This document shows, piece after piece, positions 34,654 through 42,702 of a stretch of 64,000 nt of DNA (position 1 is the stretch's first letter; every line of letters begins with the position of its first letter). The stretch lies in assembly GCF_030646155.1 (NCBI RefSeq), contig NZ_JAUTDN010000002.1, positions 186,001 to 250,000 of the forward strand, written 5' to 3'. The notes beneath the pieces are model-generated. The model worked only from the letters and a program-made list of their open reading frames with translations, had not been told where the DNA came from and searched no databases. This stretch comes from Conexibacter sp. CPCC 205762. GTDB taxonomy: Bacteria > Actinomycetota > Thermoleophilia > Solirubrobacterales > Solirubrobacteraceae. The translations under genes were made by a program, and so were the position numbers.

Positions 34654-35529
34654 GATGACGCGCAACCACTCGGGCCGGGCTCCCTCACCTGGGAGTGCTT
34701 CGGCGACGTGCGCGGCCTGCTGCTGGTCGGCCGCGCCGGGATCCTGCAGAACATGCACCCCGCGATCGGCGCGGGCGTGAACGAGCACTCGGACTACTTC
34801 AACAACCCCTGGAACCGGCTGCTGCGCTCGATGGCGCCGATCCTCGGCGTCGTCTACGACGGGCCGAGCGCGCCCGACACCGGCGCGCAGGTGCGCGACT
34901 TCCACAAGGAGATCAAGGGCGTCGACCAGAACGGCCAGCGCTACCACGCGCTCCAGCCCGACGTCTACTACTGGGCCCACGCGACCTTCTTCCAGTCGCA
35001 GATAGAGATGCGGCGGCTGTTCGGCACGCCGCTGACGGAGGCCGAGCAGGAGCAGCTGTACGCGGAGTCGGTGCAGTGGTACGCGCAGTACGGCCTCTCG
35101 ATGCGGCCGGTCCCGCCCGACTACGCCGCCTTCAAGCGCTACTGGGAGGAGACGGTCGCGAGCCTGCAGCTGACCGAGCCGGTCCGCTGGTCGCTGGAGC
35201 CGGCGCGCCGGCACGACATCGGGCCGCCGTACCCGGAGGTCCCGGGCTGGCTGTGGTGGCTGCTGCGGCCGGTCGTGATGGGCGGCTCGATGTGGCTCGC
35301 GGCCGGCACGATGCCGCCGGCCGCCCGCCAGACGCTCGGCCTCTCCTGGAGCGACCGCGACGAGCGCCGGCTGCGGCTGCTGGCGCGCGTCACGAGAGCG
35401 GTCCACCGGCTGCTGCCGCACGACTGGCGCTACCTGCCGCGGGCCCGCAAGGGCTGGAAGCGCGTGCGCCGCGAAGGAGCGGGCAGCCGCGTCACGCCGC
35501 GGCGGGAGGTGCCGGTCGCCGCACGCTAG
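34645..35529 (+). CDS. oxygenase MpaB family protein (DUF2236)
   Basis: 294 residues. It carries the DUF2236/MpaB pattern: GPGSLTWECFGDVRGLLLVGRAGILQNMHP, DFHKEIKGVDQNGQRYHALQPDVYYWAHATFF (parts: DFHKEIKG and YYWAHATFF with the conserved His), and WRYLPRARKGW near the end. The family includes fungal MpaB and rubber oxygenase Lcp, heme-dependent oxygenases; His in YWAHATF is a probable heme-site residue. The substrate is unknown. Tight control by the adjacent TetR protein suggests a response to a lipid or xenobiotic. Translation likely starts on a leaderless mRNA. Confidence 0.85.
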   Translation: MLSDDAQPLGPGSLTWECFGDVRGLLLVGRAGILQNMHPAIGAGVNEHSDYFNNPWNRLLRSMAPILGVVYDGPSAPDTGAQVRDFHKEIKGVDQNGQRYHALQPDVYYWAHATFFQSQIEMRRLFGTPLTEAEQEQLYAESVQWYAQYGLSMRPVPPDYAAFKRYWEETVASLQLTEPVRWSLEPARRHDIGPPYPEVPGWLWWLLRPVVMGGSMWLAAGTMPPAARQTLGLSWSDRDERRLRLLARVTRAVHRLLPHDWRYLPRARKGWKRVRREGAGSRVTPRREVPVAAR

Positions 35530-35567
35530 CCTCGATTGCTCGTGCAACGACTCTGGAGGCGCCGCCG

Positions 35568-36515
35568 ATGGCTGACACCGCTCCCGCGTTCCCGCGCGAG
35601 GCCGACGGCCGCGGCCGCTTCGTGCGCCAGGACAGCGTCTTCCGCGACTGGGTCACCGCCGACGGGTCGAGCGGCTTCGCGGCGGAGGCCGGGCGCTATC
35701 ACCTGTACGTCTCGCTCGCCTGCCCATGGGCGTCGCGTACGCTGATCGTGCGCAAGCTGAAGCGGCTGGAGGAGGCGATCGGGCTGACGGTCGTCGATCC
35801 GCTGCGCGACGAGCGCGGCTGGCGCTTCAGCGCCGAGGAGCCCGACCCGGTCAACGGCTTCGCCTTCGTCGCGGAGGCCTACGCGGCGACCAACCCGGCG
35901 TTCGACGGGCGCGTCACGGTGCCGGTCCTGTGGGACACGCGCACGAGCCGCATCGTCAACAACGAGAGCGCCGACATCGTGCGGATGCTGAACAGCGCCT
36001 TCGACGCGCTGCCCGGCGTCGCGGCCGATCTCGACCTCTATCCGCAGCCGCTGCGCGCCGAGATCGACGCGATCAACGAGCGCGTCTACGAGACGGTCAA
36101 CAACGGCGTCTACCGCGCCGGCTTCGCGACGACGCAGGAGGCGTACGAGGAGGCGTTCGACGCGCTGTTCGACTCGCTCGCCTGGCTGGAGCAGCTGCTC
36201 GCCGGCCGCCGCTACCTGACCGGCGCGCAGATCACCGAGGCCGACTGGCGGCTGTTCGTCACGCTCGTGCGCTTCGACCCGGTCTACGTCGGCCACTTCA
36301 AGTGCAACCTGCATCGCATCGCCGACCGCCCCAATCTCTACGGATACCTGCGCGATCTCTATCAGCAGCCCGGCATCGCCGAGACGGTCGACTTCGATCA
36401 CATCAAGCGCCACTACTACATGACGCATCCGTCGATCAACCCGACGCGGATCGTGCCGAAGGGGCCGTCGATCGACCTCAACGGCCCTCACGGCCGCGAG
36501 CGGATCGGCGCCTAG
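35568..36515 (+). CDS. glutathionyl-hydroquinone reductase-type GST (Xi class)
   Basis: 315 residues. Start ATG 35568 with CTGGAGGC upstream. The active-site motif is SLACPWASRTLI (Cys-Pro-Trp), the Xi-class/YqjG hallmark. VPVLWDTRTSRIVNNESADIVRMLN and the C-terminal helical domain (LTGAQITEADWRLFVTLVRFDPVYVGHFKCN, in parts ITEADWRLFVTLVRFD and YVGHFKCN) fit the same group. These enzymes remove thiol adducts from quinones. Actinobacteria normally make mycothiol rather than glutathione, so the partner thiol may differ. It follows the MpaB-like gene by 38 bp but has TAGCCT at 35526-35531 as a possible -10. Confidence 0.9.
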   Translation: MADTAPAFPREADGRGRFVRQDSVFRDWVTADGSSGFAAEAGRYHLYVSLACPWASRTLIVRKLKRLEEAIGLTVVDPLRDERGWRFSAEEPDPVNGFAFVAEAYAATNPAFDGRVTVPVLWDTRTSRIVNNESADIVRMLNSAFDALPGVAADLDLYPQPLRAEIDAINERVYETVNNGVYRAGFATTQEAYEEAFDALFDSLAWLEQLLAGRRYLTGAQITEADWRLFVTLVRFDPVYVGHFKCNLHRIADRPNLYGYLRDLYQQPGIAETVDFDHIKRHYYMTHPSINPTRIVPKGPSIDLNGPHGRERIGA

Positions 36516-36516
36516 G

Positions 36517-36557
36517 AAAAAAAGGGGCCGGCCGCGCCAGGGGGAGCGCGACCGGCC
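36517..36557 (-). terminator. intrinsic terminator for the aminotransferase (minus strand)
   Basis: Arms 36526-36537 and 36546-36557 (GGCCGGCCGCGC / GCGCGACCGGCC) pair over 12 bp with one C-A mismatch and an 8-nt loop. On the minus strand the stem is followed by CC and seven T (36523-36517), the canonical layout. It would stop transcripts coming from 36797 before they run into the GST gene. Confidence 0.7.
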
Positions 36558-36562
36558 GATGA

Positions 36563-36612
36563 GCCACGCGGGGCGGCGTGGCCCGTGACGGCCTCGGGGG
36601 AGAAGCCGTCAC
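36563..36612. repeat. two further tandem hairpins
   Basis: GCCACGC/GCGTGGC (36563-36582) and GTGACGGC/GCCGTCAC (36585-36592 with 36605-36612) stand next to the terminator. They may add to bidirectional termination. Confidence 0.45.
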
Positions 36613-36689
36613 GCTTGGAAAATATCCCACCTGCGACCTCATGCTGTCACGGTGAGGAGATCATTGTCGCGCTTTTCGCGGACGTTCGC

Positions 36690-36728
36690 ATTCCCGACAG
36701 TGAAGACTTCTTCACCAATTCGGGAATG
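36690..36728. repeat. nested inverted repeat in the intergenic region
   Basis: Outer arms CATTCCCGA (36690-36698) and TCGGGAATG (36720-36728) enclose an inner palindrome GTGAAGACTTCTTCAC (36701-36716). No gene is seen in 36516-36796 apart from this and the hairpins; the DNA here is more AT-rich than its surroundings. Confidence 0.6.
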
Positions 36729-36796
36729 GCGCAGCCGCGGCGCCCGTCTCAGTTCAGCCGACTGGACGCCGCTGGCACGTTGACGCTACCGTCCAG

Positions 36797-38086
36797 TCAG
36801 GCTACCGAAGCGGCCGCGACCGCGTCGAGCGCCTCGCCGACGGCCGTGCCGATCAGGTCGATCTCCTCCTGCGCGATCGTCAGCGGCGGCGAGACCGCGA
36901 CGCCCTGCCCGAGCGCGCGCACGAGCACGCCGCGCTCGCGCGCCTGCGCGAAGACCTTGCCGGGCGCGCCGGCCGCGTTCGCCTCGGGCGTGAACTCGAC
37001 CGCGGCCAGCAGGCCGATGCCGCCGCGCACCTCCTTCACGAGCGGGTGACCGGCGTGGGCCCTCAGCGTCTCCAGCAGCGGGCCCTCGGTCTCGTGCGCG
37101 CGGCTGACGAGGCCGCCGGCCTCGAGCAGGTCGAGGTTGGCGCTGCCGGCGGCGCAGCAGGTCGCGTGCGCGGAGTAGGTCGCGCCGTGGCGCAGCATGT
37201 TGCCGGCCTCGTCCCAGAACGGCTCCGCGACGCGCGCGGAGGCGACGACGCCGCCGAGCGGCAGGTAGCCGCTGGTGACGCCCTTGGCGAAGGTGATCAT
37301 GTCCGGCTGCAGGCCGAAGCGCGAGGAGGCGAACCAGTCGCCGACGCGGCCGAAGGCGCAGATGACCTCGTCGGCGACGAACAGGATGCCGTGCTCCTGG
37401 CAGATCGCCTGGACGCCCTCGAGGTAGCCGGGCGGGGGCGGCAGCACGCCGCCGGCGCCGATCACCGGCTCGGCGAAGACGGCCGCGACCTTCTCGGGCC
37501 CGACCTGCAGGATCTCCTGCTCCAGCGCCGCCAGCGAGTCCCACTGGACCGACGATGTCTGGCTCATCAGCGGGCCCCAGCCGGCGCGGTTGGCCTCGAT
37601 CCCGCCGATCGCCGTGCCGTAGCCGTTGGTGCCGTGGTAGCCGCCGGTGCGGCCGATCAGGTGGACGCGCTCCGGCTGGCCCTTCGCGTTCCAGTAGCGG
37701 CGCGCGATCTTCGCCGCCGAGTCGAGCGCCTCGCCGCCGCCGGTCGTGAAGAAGACGCGGCCGTCCTCGACGGGCGCCAGCTCCGCGATCCGCGCCGCCA
37801 GCAGCTGCGCCGGCTCGGTCGTGAAGTCGCCGAAGGCCGAGTAGGCCTCCAGCTTGCCGAGCTGCTCGACGATCGCGTCGGCGATCTCGCGCCGCGCGTG
37901 GCCGACGTTGGCGTACCAGAGGCTCGCGGTGCCGTCGAGGTAGCGACGGTCCCTGTCGTCGAAGACCCAGACGCCGTCGCCGCGAGTGAGGACGAACTCG
38001 CTGCCGCGGACCGCGGACATGTCTGAGAAGGGATGCCACAGGCGCGTCTCCGCGACCGCTGCACCTGAACGCTCTGTCGAAGTCAT
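36797..38086 (-). CDS. class III PLP-dependent aminotransferase
   Basis: 429 residues. WHPFSDMSAVRGSEFVLTRGDGVWVFD at the start, FTTGGGEALDSAAKIARRYW (cofactor phosphate region), RTGGYHGTNGYGTAIGG, ILFVADEVICAFGRVGDWFAS (Asp holding the PLP nitrogen) and MITFAKGVTSGYLPLGGV (Lys forming the Schiff base) identify an omega-transaminase/beta-alanine-pyruvate type enzyme. Quoted strings are separate fragments. It uses an amine or omega-amino acid with pyruvate or similar. An IclR regulator gene lies 91 bp upstream on the same strand, probably its controller. The stop codon is within a 9-bp inverted repeat (GACTGGACG 36760-36768 / CGTCCAGTC 36790-36798). Confidence 0.9.
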   Translation of the reverse strand: MTSTERSGAAVAETRLWHPFSDMSAVRGSEFVLTRGDGVWVFDDRDRRYLDGTASLWYANVGHARREIADAIVEQLGKLEAYSAFGDFTTEPAQLLAARIAELAPVEDGRVFFTTGGGEALDSAAKIARRYWNAKGQPERVHLIGRTGGYHGTNGYGTAIGGIEANRAGWGPLMSQTSSVQWDSLAALEQEILQVGPEKVAAVFAEPVIGAGGVLPPPPGYLEGVQAICQEHGILFVADEVICAFGRVGDWFASSRFGLQPDMITFAKGVTSGYLPLGGVVASARVAEPFWDEAGNMLRHGATYSAHATCCAAGSANLDLLEAGGLVSRAHETEGPLLETLRAHAGHPLVKEVRGGIGLLAAVEFTPEANAAGAPGKVFAQARERGVLVRALGQGVAVSPPLTIAQEEIDLIGTAVGEALDAVAAASVA

Positions 38087-38177
38087 GGCCTGACTCTCGC
38101 AACGGCCGCCGGCCGGCGCCAGCGTCGGAGGTCCAACGTCACCTCGCCGGCTTGTGCAGGATGGCGAGCGGAGGCGT

Positions 38178-38978
38178 TCAGGCGGCGGTCGTCGCGCCGG
38201 CGCCGCCGGCCGGCGCGCCGGTGCCCGCGGTCGGCTCGTAGCCGAGCTCGCGCGAGACCTCGAGCATCCGCGCCCGCACCAGCTCGCCGAGCTCGGAGAG
38301 GTCCTGGCGCAGCAGCCGGGCGGCCGGGCCGGAGACGCTCGCCGCCGCCAGCACCTCGCCGTTGGAGCCGAAGATCGGCGCCGCGATGCAGAGGACGCCG
38401 TCCTCGTACTCCTCGCGGTCGATCGCGTAGCCGCGCGCGTGCGCGCGCCGCAGCTCCATCGTCAGCTCCTCGGCGGAGGTGATCGTGTGCGGCGTCAGCG
38501 ACGGGAACGGCGCCCGCTCGCGCAGGTCGGTGAGCAGGTCCGACGACTGGAAGGCGAGCATCGCCTTGCCGGCCGCGCACGCGTGCGCGGGGACGCGACG
38601 GCCCAGCTCGGTGAACATCCGCACGGTGCGGCTGCTCTCGGCCTGGTCGACGTAGACGATCGTGAAGCGGTCGAGCACGCAGAGGTTGGTCGTCTCGTCG
38701 GTCGCATCGCGGATCATCAGCAGATGCGGACGGACGGCCGTGCGCAGCCGCTGCATGCGGTGCTCCTGCCCGCCGGCCAGCTCGACGACCTTGTGGCTGA
38801 GCCGGTAGCGGCTCGTCTGCGGGTTCTGGACCACGTAGCCGCACGCGATCAGGGTCGCCAGCAGCCGGTGGGTCGTGCTCGGCTGCAGGCCGGTGCGATG
38901 CGCCAGTTCCACCAGGCCGATCTCGTCGGCCTGGGCGACCGCTTCGAGAAGGTCGAAGCCGCGTGCGACTGACTGCAC
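38178..38978 (-). CDS. IclR family transcriptional regulator
   Basis: 266 residues from GTG 38978. The N-terminal winged helix (VARGFDLLEAVAQADEIGL; LAHRTGLQPSTTHRLLATL) is followed by an IclR effector domain (LDRFTIVYVDQAES, RVPAHACAAGKAMLAF, REEYEDGVLCIAAPIFGSNG). Upstream residues in the same frame also look IclR-like (SPAIVQSV) but offer no start codon. Its effector is probably a small acid or amine related to the aminotransferase downstream. A TTCCG-N5-CGGAA palindrome 44 bp upstream may mediate autoregulation. Confidence 0.9.
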   Translation of the reverse strand: MQSVARGFDLLEAVAQADEIGLVELAHRTGLQPSTTHRLLATLIACGYVVQNPQTSRYRLSHKVVELAGGQEHRMQRLRTAVRPHLLMIRDATDETTNLCVLDRFTIVYVDQAESSRTVRMFTELGRRVPAHACAAGKAMLAFQSSDLLTDLRERAPFPSLTPHTITSAEELTMELRRAHARGYAIDREEYEDGVLCIAAPIFGSNGEVLAAASVSGPAARLLRQDLSELGELVRARMLEVSRELGYEPTAGTGAPAGGAGATTAA

Positions 38979-39021
38979 GATCGCGGGACTCTTCGCCTGC
39001 CTGGGTATCGCCTGACCTCGT

Positions 39022-39036
39022 TTCCGGGATGCGGAA
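39022..39036. promoter_or_regulatory. IclR-type operator candidate
   Basis: TTCCG-GGATG-CGGAA is a perfect 5-bp-arm palindrome 44 bp before the IclR start codon, the form and position expected for an autoregulatory site. Confidence 0.5.
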
Positions 39037-39249
39037 TCATCGACCGTACCAGAGCGGCGCGGCGAGCAGGGAGCGGCGTGCGCCGACGCGCCAGTTCAGC
39101 CGCGACGACGGTCCCGACGCTCCGCCTCCCGGTGGAGCAGAAAGCTGCGCATTCGTTCGTCGGGAAGGCGAACAACGGTCCCGGCGGTCGATCTCGAAGG
39201 GGAGCTGTATACAGGGCGAAAATGCGTCGCTGTGGACGTAATTGATCAG

Positions 39250-39278
39250 TTGACTCGGGTGTCCAGGAGCGTTAGCGT
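39250..39278 (+). promoter_or_regulatory. possible promoter for the short ORF pair
   Basis: TTGACT (39250-39255), 17 bp, TAGCGT (39273-39278), in an AT-richer stretch, about 50 nt before the 19-codon ORF at 39330. Confidence 0.45.
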
Positions 39279-39329
39279 GCACGCCGAGAACTCCGCAATC
39301 ACGGGGATTTCTCGCTGAGGGGGTCACGC

Positions 39330-39389
39330 ATGCGCAAGCATCGTGAAAGCAGTGCAACGGTTCTTCGGTTCGCCGAAGATCAATTATGA
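39330..39389 (+). CDS. 19-residue ORF (possible leader peptide)
   Basis: ATG 39330 is preceded by GAGGGGG at a good distance and encodes MRKHRESSATVLRFAEDQL. Its TGA overlaps the ATG of the following ORF (ATGA at 39386-39389). The second half of the ORF folds into a hairpin TCTTCGG-TTCG-CCGAAGA (39362-39379). Without conservation data it remains a candidate. Confidence 0.35.
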   Translation: MRKHRESSATVLRFAEDQL

Positions 39390-39667
39390 GAACGGACAAC
39401 GTCCACAACCTGTCGAACGAGCCTTCACATGAAGGCGCGTCCGCCGCACCGGCCCTCCTGCACGGGGCGCACGCGGCTGACGGTCTCCACGCGCCGGCAC
39501 GCGACGGCGCGGTGAAGCTCGAACGGCAGCACACGGCGGCGCGATCGGCGCCCGGCCTCACGGCGGCACACGGACCCGGAGCCGTCGCGCTCACGCACAC
39601 GCGCGGCGTCTTCTACCCCGGGACCTTGCCGAGGCCGGAGCGGCCAGCGCTCGCCGTGAGCCGATAG
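39386..39667 (+). CDS. small hypothetical protein, coupled to the short ORF
   Basis: 93 residues, His- and Ala-rich (HGAHAADGLHAPARDG; LTAAHGPGAVALTHTRGVF). There is no hydrophobic segment and no recognised family. Support comes from ATGA coupling to the 19-codon ORF, a promoter-like sequence upstream and high GC at third positions. It may still be non-coding. Confidence 0.35.
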   Translation: MRTDNVHNLSNEPSHEGASAAPALLHGAHAADGLHAPARDGAVKLERQHTAARSAPGLTAAHGPGAVALTHTRGVFYPGTLPRPERPALAVSR

Positions 39668-39754
39668 GGCCGCCTCGACTCGGCCCGAACGGCTTCGGCG
39701 GTCGCTGCGTGGGGGACGCAGCGGCCGCCGAACACTTCCTCGCCCGCATACCGC

Positions 39755-39786
39755 GGCGTCGGCGCGTTGGGGGATGCGCCGACGCC
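39755..39786 (-). terminator. perfect 11-bp hairpin downstream of the HxlR gene
   Basis: GGCGTCGGCGC (39755-39765), loop of 10, GCGCCGACGCC (39776-39786). It lies about 110 bp past the HxlR stop on the minus strand. No T run follows. Confidence 0.5.
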
Positions 39787-39794
39787 GCCCGGGC

Positions 39795-39874
39795 GGGGAG
39801 GCGGCGGCTGCGCGGCGTTCGCGGCGGCTCGCGTGGGGAGGCGGCGGCTGCTCGGCGTGCGCGGCGGCTCGCGC
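39795..39874. repeat. 40-bp direct repeat, two copies
   Basis: The unit GGGGAGGCGGCGGCTG... occurs at 39795-39834 and 39835-39874 with a few differences (GCGCGGCGTTC against GCTCGGCGTGC). Non-coding, low-complexity GC-rich DNA just outside the HxlR 3' end. Apart from this repeat and the hairpin, 39668-39896 shows nothing. Confidence 0.6.
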
Positions 39875-39896
39875 GCGGTGGGGCCGCCGTGCCCGG

Positions 39897-40550
39897 CTAC
39901 GGCTGGAACAGCGCCAGGAAGGCGTCGGCGGCGGCGCGGTCGCCCTCGATCGTCAGCGCGGCGGCGCTCTCGCCCGGCGTCAGCGCCGCGACCCACTGCT
40001 GCTCGCTGCCGGCGATCCGCGTCGTCGCCTCCGGCGCCGGCTGGTGCTCGACGCGGGCGCGGCCGCCCTCGCTGTGGAAGACGTACTGCTGCGGCGCGCC
40101 GCCGTTGGTCGGCTCGACCGTCAGCGAGATCGCCGTGTCCTCGACCCGCGGGCCGCCGAGCAGCGGCGCGAGGCGGAAGCAGGCGGCGACGTCGATCCAC
40201 TCGCCGGCGCGCGGCGCCGACCAGTGGTTGCGCAGCTCCCAGCGCGCGATCGTGCCGATCACCGGCAGCAGCGAGCGGCCCAGCTCGGTCAGCTCGAGGT
40301 CGACCCGCGGCGGCAGCGAGCGGAAGCGGCGGCGGATGATCAGCCGCTCGTCGGCGAGCTTCGCGAGGCGCGACTCGAGCGCGCCGGCCGAGACGCCGGG
40401 CAGCCAGCGGCGCAGCTCGTCGAGCCGCAGCGGCCCGGCCGCGAGGTCGCGCACGATCACCATCAGCCAGCGGTCGCCGACGACGTTCAGCGCCCGTGCG
40501 TCCGGCGCCCATTGACGGCGTGGCTTCTCACCGAAGTCGCGTTCCGACAT
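39897..40550 (-). CDS. HxlR family regulator with C-terminal SCP2-like domain
   Basis: 217 residues from ATG 40550 with GGGG six bases upstream. The HTH region is typical HxlR (VVGDRWLMVIVRDLAAGPLRLDELRRWLPG; LADERLIIRRRFRSLPPRVDLELTELGRSLLP, quoted in short pieces DRWLMVIVRDL and LTELGRSLLPV). The C-terminal half (SLTVEPTNGGAPQQYVFH; TRIAGSEQQWVAALTPGESAAALTIEGD) resembles the sterol-carrier-like domain attached to a subset of these regulators. It may sense a hydrophobic ligand. Target genes unknown; the MarR/MFS genes are upstream on the same strand. Confidence 0.82.
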   Translation of the reverse strand: MSERDFGEKPRRQWAPDARALNVVGDRWLMVIVRDLAAGPLRLDELRRWLPGVSAGALESRLAKLADERLIIRRRFRSLPPRVDLELTELGRSLLPVIGTIARWELRNHWSAPRAGEWIDVAACFRLAPLLGGPRVEDTAISLTVEPTNGGAPQQYVFHSEGGRARVEHQPAPEATTRIAGSEQQWVAALTPGESAAALTIEGDRAAADAFLALFQP

Positions 40551-40731
40551 CTGCATCCCCCGACTGCTCACCCCGCCGCGCCGACGCGACGGTCCACCCG
40601 GAACAGCCCCTCGTGTGACGACTCGAACTACCCCAGAGACGACCTGCAAATGCGCTGGAACAGCGTTGTTGCAAGCGTGGTCAAACATACCAAATTCCCA
40701 CATCTCGGTGAGGAGGCTGAGAGCGCGGGTG

Positions 40732-41190
40732 TCAGTCCGCGAGCGTCTCCAGGAGCCGTGCCAGCTGCGCCGCGCGCGCCGCGTCGAGCGCCGCGAGCGC
40801 GGCCGGCGGACGCTCCAGCAGCGCTTCGGCGCGCGCTGCCAGCGCGCTGCCCGCGGCGGTCGCCGCGACCGTCTTGGAGCGGCGGTCGCGCGGGTCTGAG
40901 GCGCGTGCGACGAGCCCGAGCTGCTCGAGGTCGTCGACGATCCGCGTCGCGTACGGCGGGTCGGTCTGGAGCTGGGCGGCGAGCGCCCGCAGCGTCAGCG
41001 GCTGCGGCAGCTCGGCGACGGCGCGCAGCGCCTTCACGCGGGTGAAGCTGAGCCCGAGCGTCTCCGACACCTCGCGGCGGCGGTCGTTGTCGAGCACGAG
41101 CGCCCGCATCGCCCGCCAGGCGGCGAGCGCGTCGGCGTCGCGATCGCCGTCGGCGCCGGCCCCGCGCCCGTCGGCGTCGTGCTCGCTCAC
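40732..41190 (-). CDS. MarR family regulator
   Basis: 152 residues from GTG 41190, overlapping the stop of the MFS gene (GTGA). The winged helix is visible: LTLRALAAQLQTDPPYATRIVDDLEQLGLVARASDPRDRRSKTVAAT (fragments ALAAQLQTDPPYATRIVDD and DPRDRRSKTV, the latter being the wing). Co-transcribed with the exporter it presumably represses; a matching palindrome lies upstream of the exporter gene. Confidence 0.88.
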   Translation of the reverse strand: MSEHDADGRGAGADGDRDADALAAWRAMRALVLDNDRRREVSETLGLSFTRVKALRAVAELPQPLTLRALAAQLQTDPPYATRIVDDLEQLGLVARASDPRDRRSKTVAATAAGSALAARAEALLERPPAALAALDAARAAQLARLLETLAD

Positions 41191-42638
41191 GCCGCCCCGC
41201 CCGGCTGGGTATGGCTCAGCGCCCGCGCCGTGCGCGTCGCGGTCGCGTGCGCCCAGGTCGTCGTCGTCAGCAGTCCGAGCACGAGCACGATTGCCCCGCA
41301 GCCGGCGACGATCCACCAGCCGACGGCGCCGATCTGGCCGCCGCCGGCGCCGGCCAGCGCGCCGGCCGGCACCGCCACGGCGCCGACGACGGCGACTCCG
41401 AGCGACATGCCGATCTGGCGGCTGGTCGAGGCGACCGCGGCGGCGACGCCGGCCTGGTCGGCCGGCATGCCGGAGACGGCGGTGTCGGTGATCGGCGGGT
41501 TGAGCGCGCCGAAGCCGAGCCCGAACAGGACGTAGGCGGCGAACAGGTGGGCGAGCGAGGTCGTCGGCGAGAGGTTCGTCAGCAGCAGGCCGGAGAGCGC
41601 CATCGCGGCGCCGCCGACGACGAGCGAGGGGCGCGTCCCGAGGCGGCCGACGAGGCGTCCCGAGATCGGGCTGGCGACGACCGTCAGCGCCGCCATCGGC
41701 AGCGTCCAGAGGCCGGCCTCCAGCGGCGACAGCCCGCGCGTCTCCTGCAGGTAGAGCGTGTTGAGGAAGAGGAAGCCGCCAAGCGCCGAGAAGGCCGCGA
41801 TCGCGATCGCCGTCGCGCCCGCGAACGGCGCGCTGCGGAAGAAGCGGACCTCTATCAGCGGGTCGCGCCGGCGCAGCTCCCAGCCGATCAGCAGCGCCAG
41901 CGTGACGAGCGCGAAGGCGAACAGGCCGACGCTCTCGCCGCTGCCCCAGCCGTGCGACGGCGCCTCGATGATCGCGTAGGTGAGCGAGCCGAGGAAGACG
42001 ATCACGAGCGCCTGGCCGAGCGGGTCGACGCGGCGCGCGCGGGCGGCGCGCGACTCGGGCACGTAACGGGCCGTCAGCACGATCGCGGCGATCCCGACCG
42101 GGATGTTGACCCAGAAGATGGCGCGCCAGTCGACGCTCTCGACGAGCAGGCCGCCGAGCACCGGTCCGAGCGCCATGCTGACGCCCATCGTGCTGCCCCA
42201 GATGCCGATCGCCTGCGCTCGCTCGCGCGCGTCGGTGAAGGTGTTGCGGACGATCGACATCGCGACCGGGTTGAGCATCGAGCCGCCGATCGCCTGCAGC
42301 GCGCGGGCCGCTATCAGCGTCGGCGCGTCCGGCGCCAGCGAGCACAGCAGCGAGCCGAGCGTGAACAGCGCCAGCCCCCAGCGGAAGACGCGCGCGCGGC
42401 CGAGCCGGTCGGCGCTGGAGCCGGCCAGCAGCAGCAGGCTGGCGAGCACGAGCGTGTACGCGTCGACGACCCACTGCAGCTGCGCGACGGAGGCGCCGAG
42501 GTCGCCGCGGATCGACGGCAGCGCGACGTTGACGGCGGTCGTGTCGATGCCGACGACGAAGAGGCTGAGGCAGCAGATCGCGAGGATCGTCCAGCGGCGG
42601 GGATCGAGCGCAGGAGCGGAGGTCACTCGCTCCAACAT
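41187..42638 (-). CDS. MFS multidrug exporter, DHA2 (14-TMS) family
   Basis: 483 residues with about 14 hydrophobic segments. Motif A region AGSSADRLGRARVFRWGL, motif C AIGIWGSTMGVSMALGPVLGGLLVE (fragment GVSMALGPVLGG) and DTTAVNVALPSIRGDLG at the first helix are typical of EmrB/QacA-like proton-driven drug exporters. Upstream of and coupled to the MarR gene, which should derepress it on substrate binding. Confidence 0.92.
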   Translation of the reverse strand: MLERVTSAPALDPRRWTILAICCLSLFVVGIDTTAVNVALPSIRGDLGASVAQLQWVVDAYTLVLASLLLLAGSSADRLGRARVFRWGLALFTLGSLLCSLAPDAPTLIAARALQAIGGSMLNPVAMSIVRNTFTDARERAQAIGIWGSTMGVSMALGPVLGGLLVESVDWRAIFWVNIPVGIAAIVLTARYVPESRAARARRVDPLGQALVIVFLGSLTYAIIEAPSHGWGSGESVGLFAFALVTLALLIGWELRRRDPLIEVRFFRSAPFAGATAIAIAAFSALGGFLFLNTLYLQETRGLSPLEAGLWTLPMAALTVVASPISGRLVGRLGTRPSLVVGGAAMALSGLLLTNLSPTTSLAHLFAAYVLFGLGFGALNPPITDTAVSGMPADQAGVAAAVASTSRQIGMSLGVAVVGAVAVPAGALAGAGGGQIGAVGWWIVAGCGAIVLVLGLLTTTTWAHATATRTARALSHTQPGGAA

Positions 42639-42646
42639 AGCGATGC

Positions 42647-42660
42647 TTGTACGACTACAA
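42647..42660. promoter_or_regulatory. MarR operator candidate
   Basis: TTGTA-CGAC-TACAA, a perfect inverted repeat 9 bp before the MFS start codon, in the position to block expression of the exporter-MarR unit. Confidence 0.6.
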
Positions 42661-42702
42661 CGATCGCCGTCGCGCCAAGCGTGCGCGGCGGGCGCGGCCC
42701 GC

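Noticed and set aside
39037..39600. 187-codon minus-strand ORF upstream of the IclR gene
   Set aside because: Cys/Arg/Pro-rich translation with no protein-like pattern and no start signal; it covers the IclR regulatory region.
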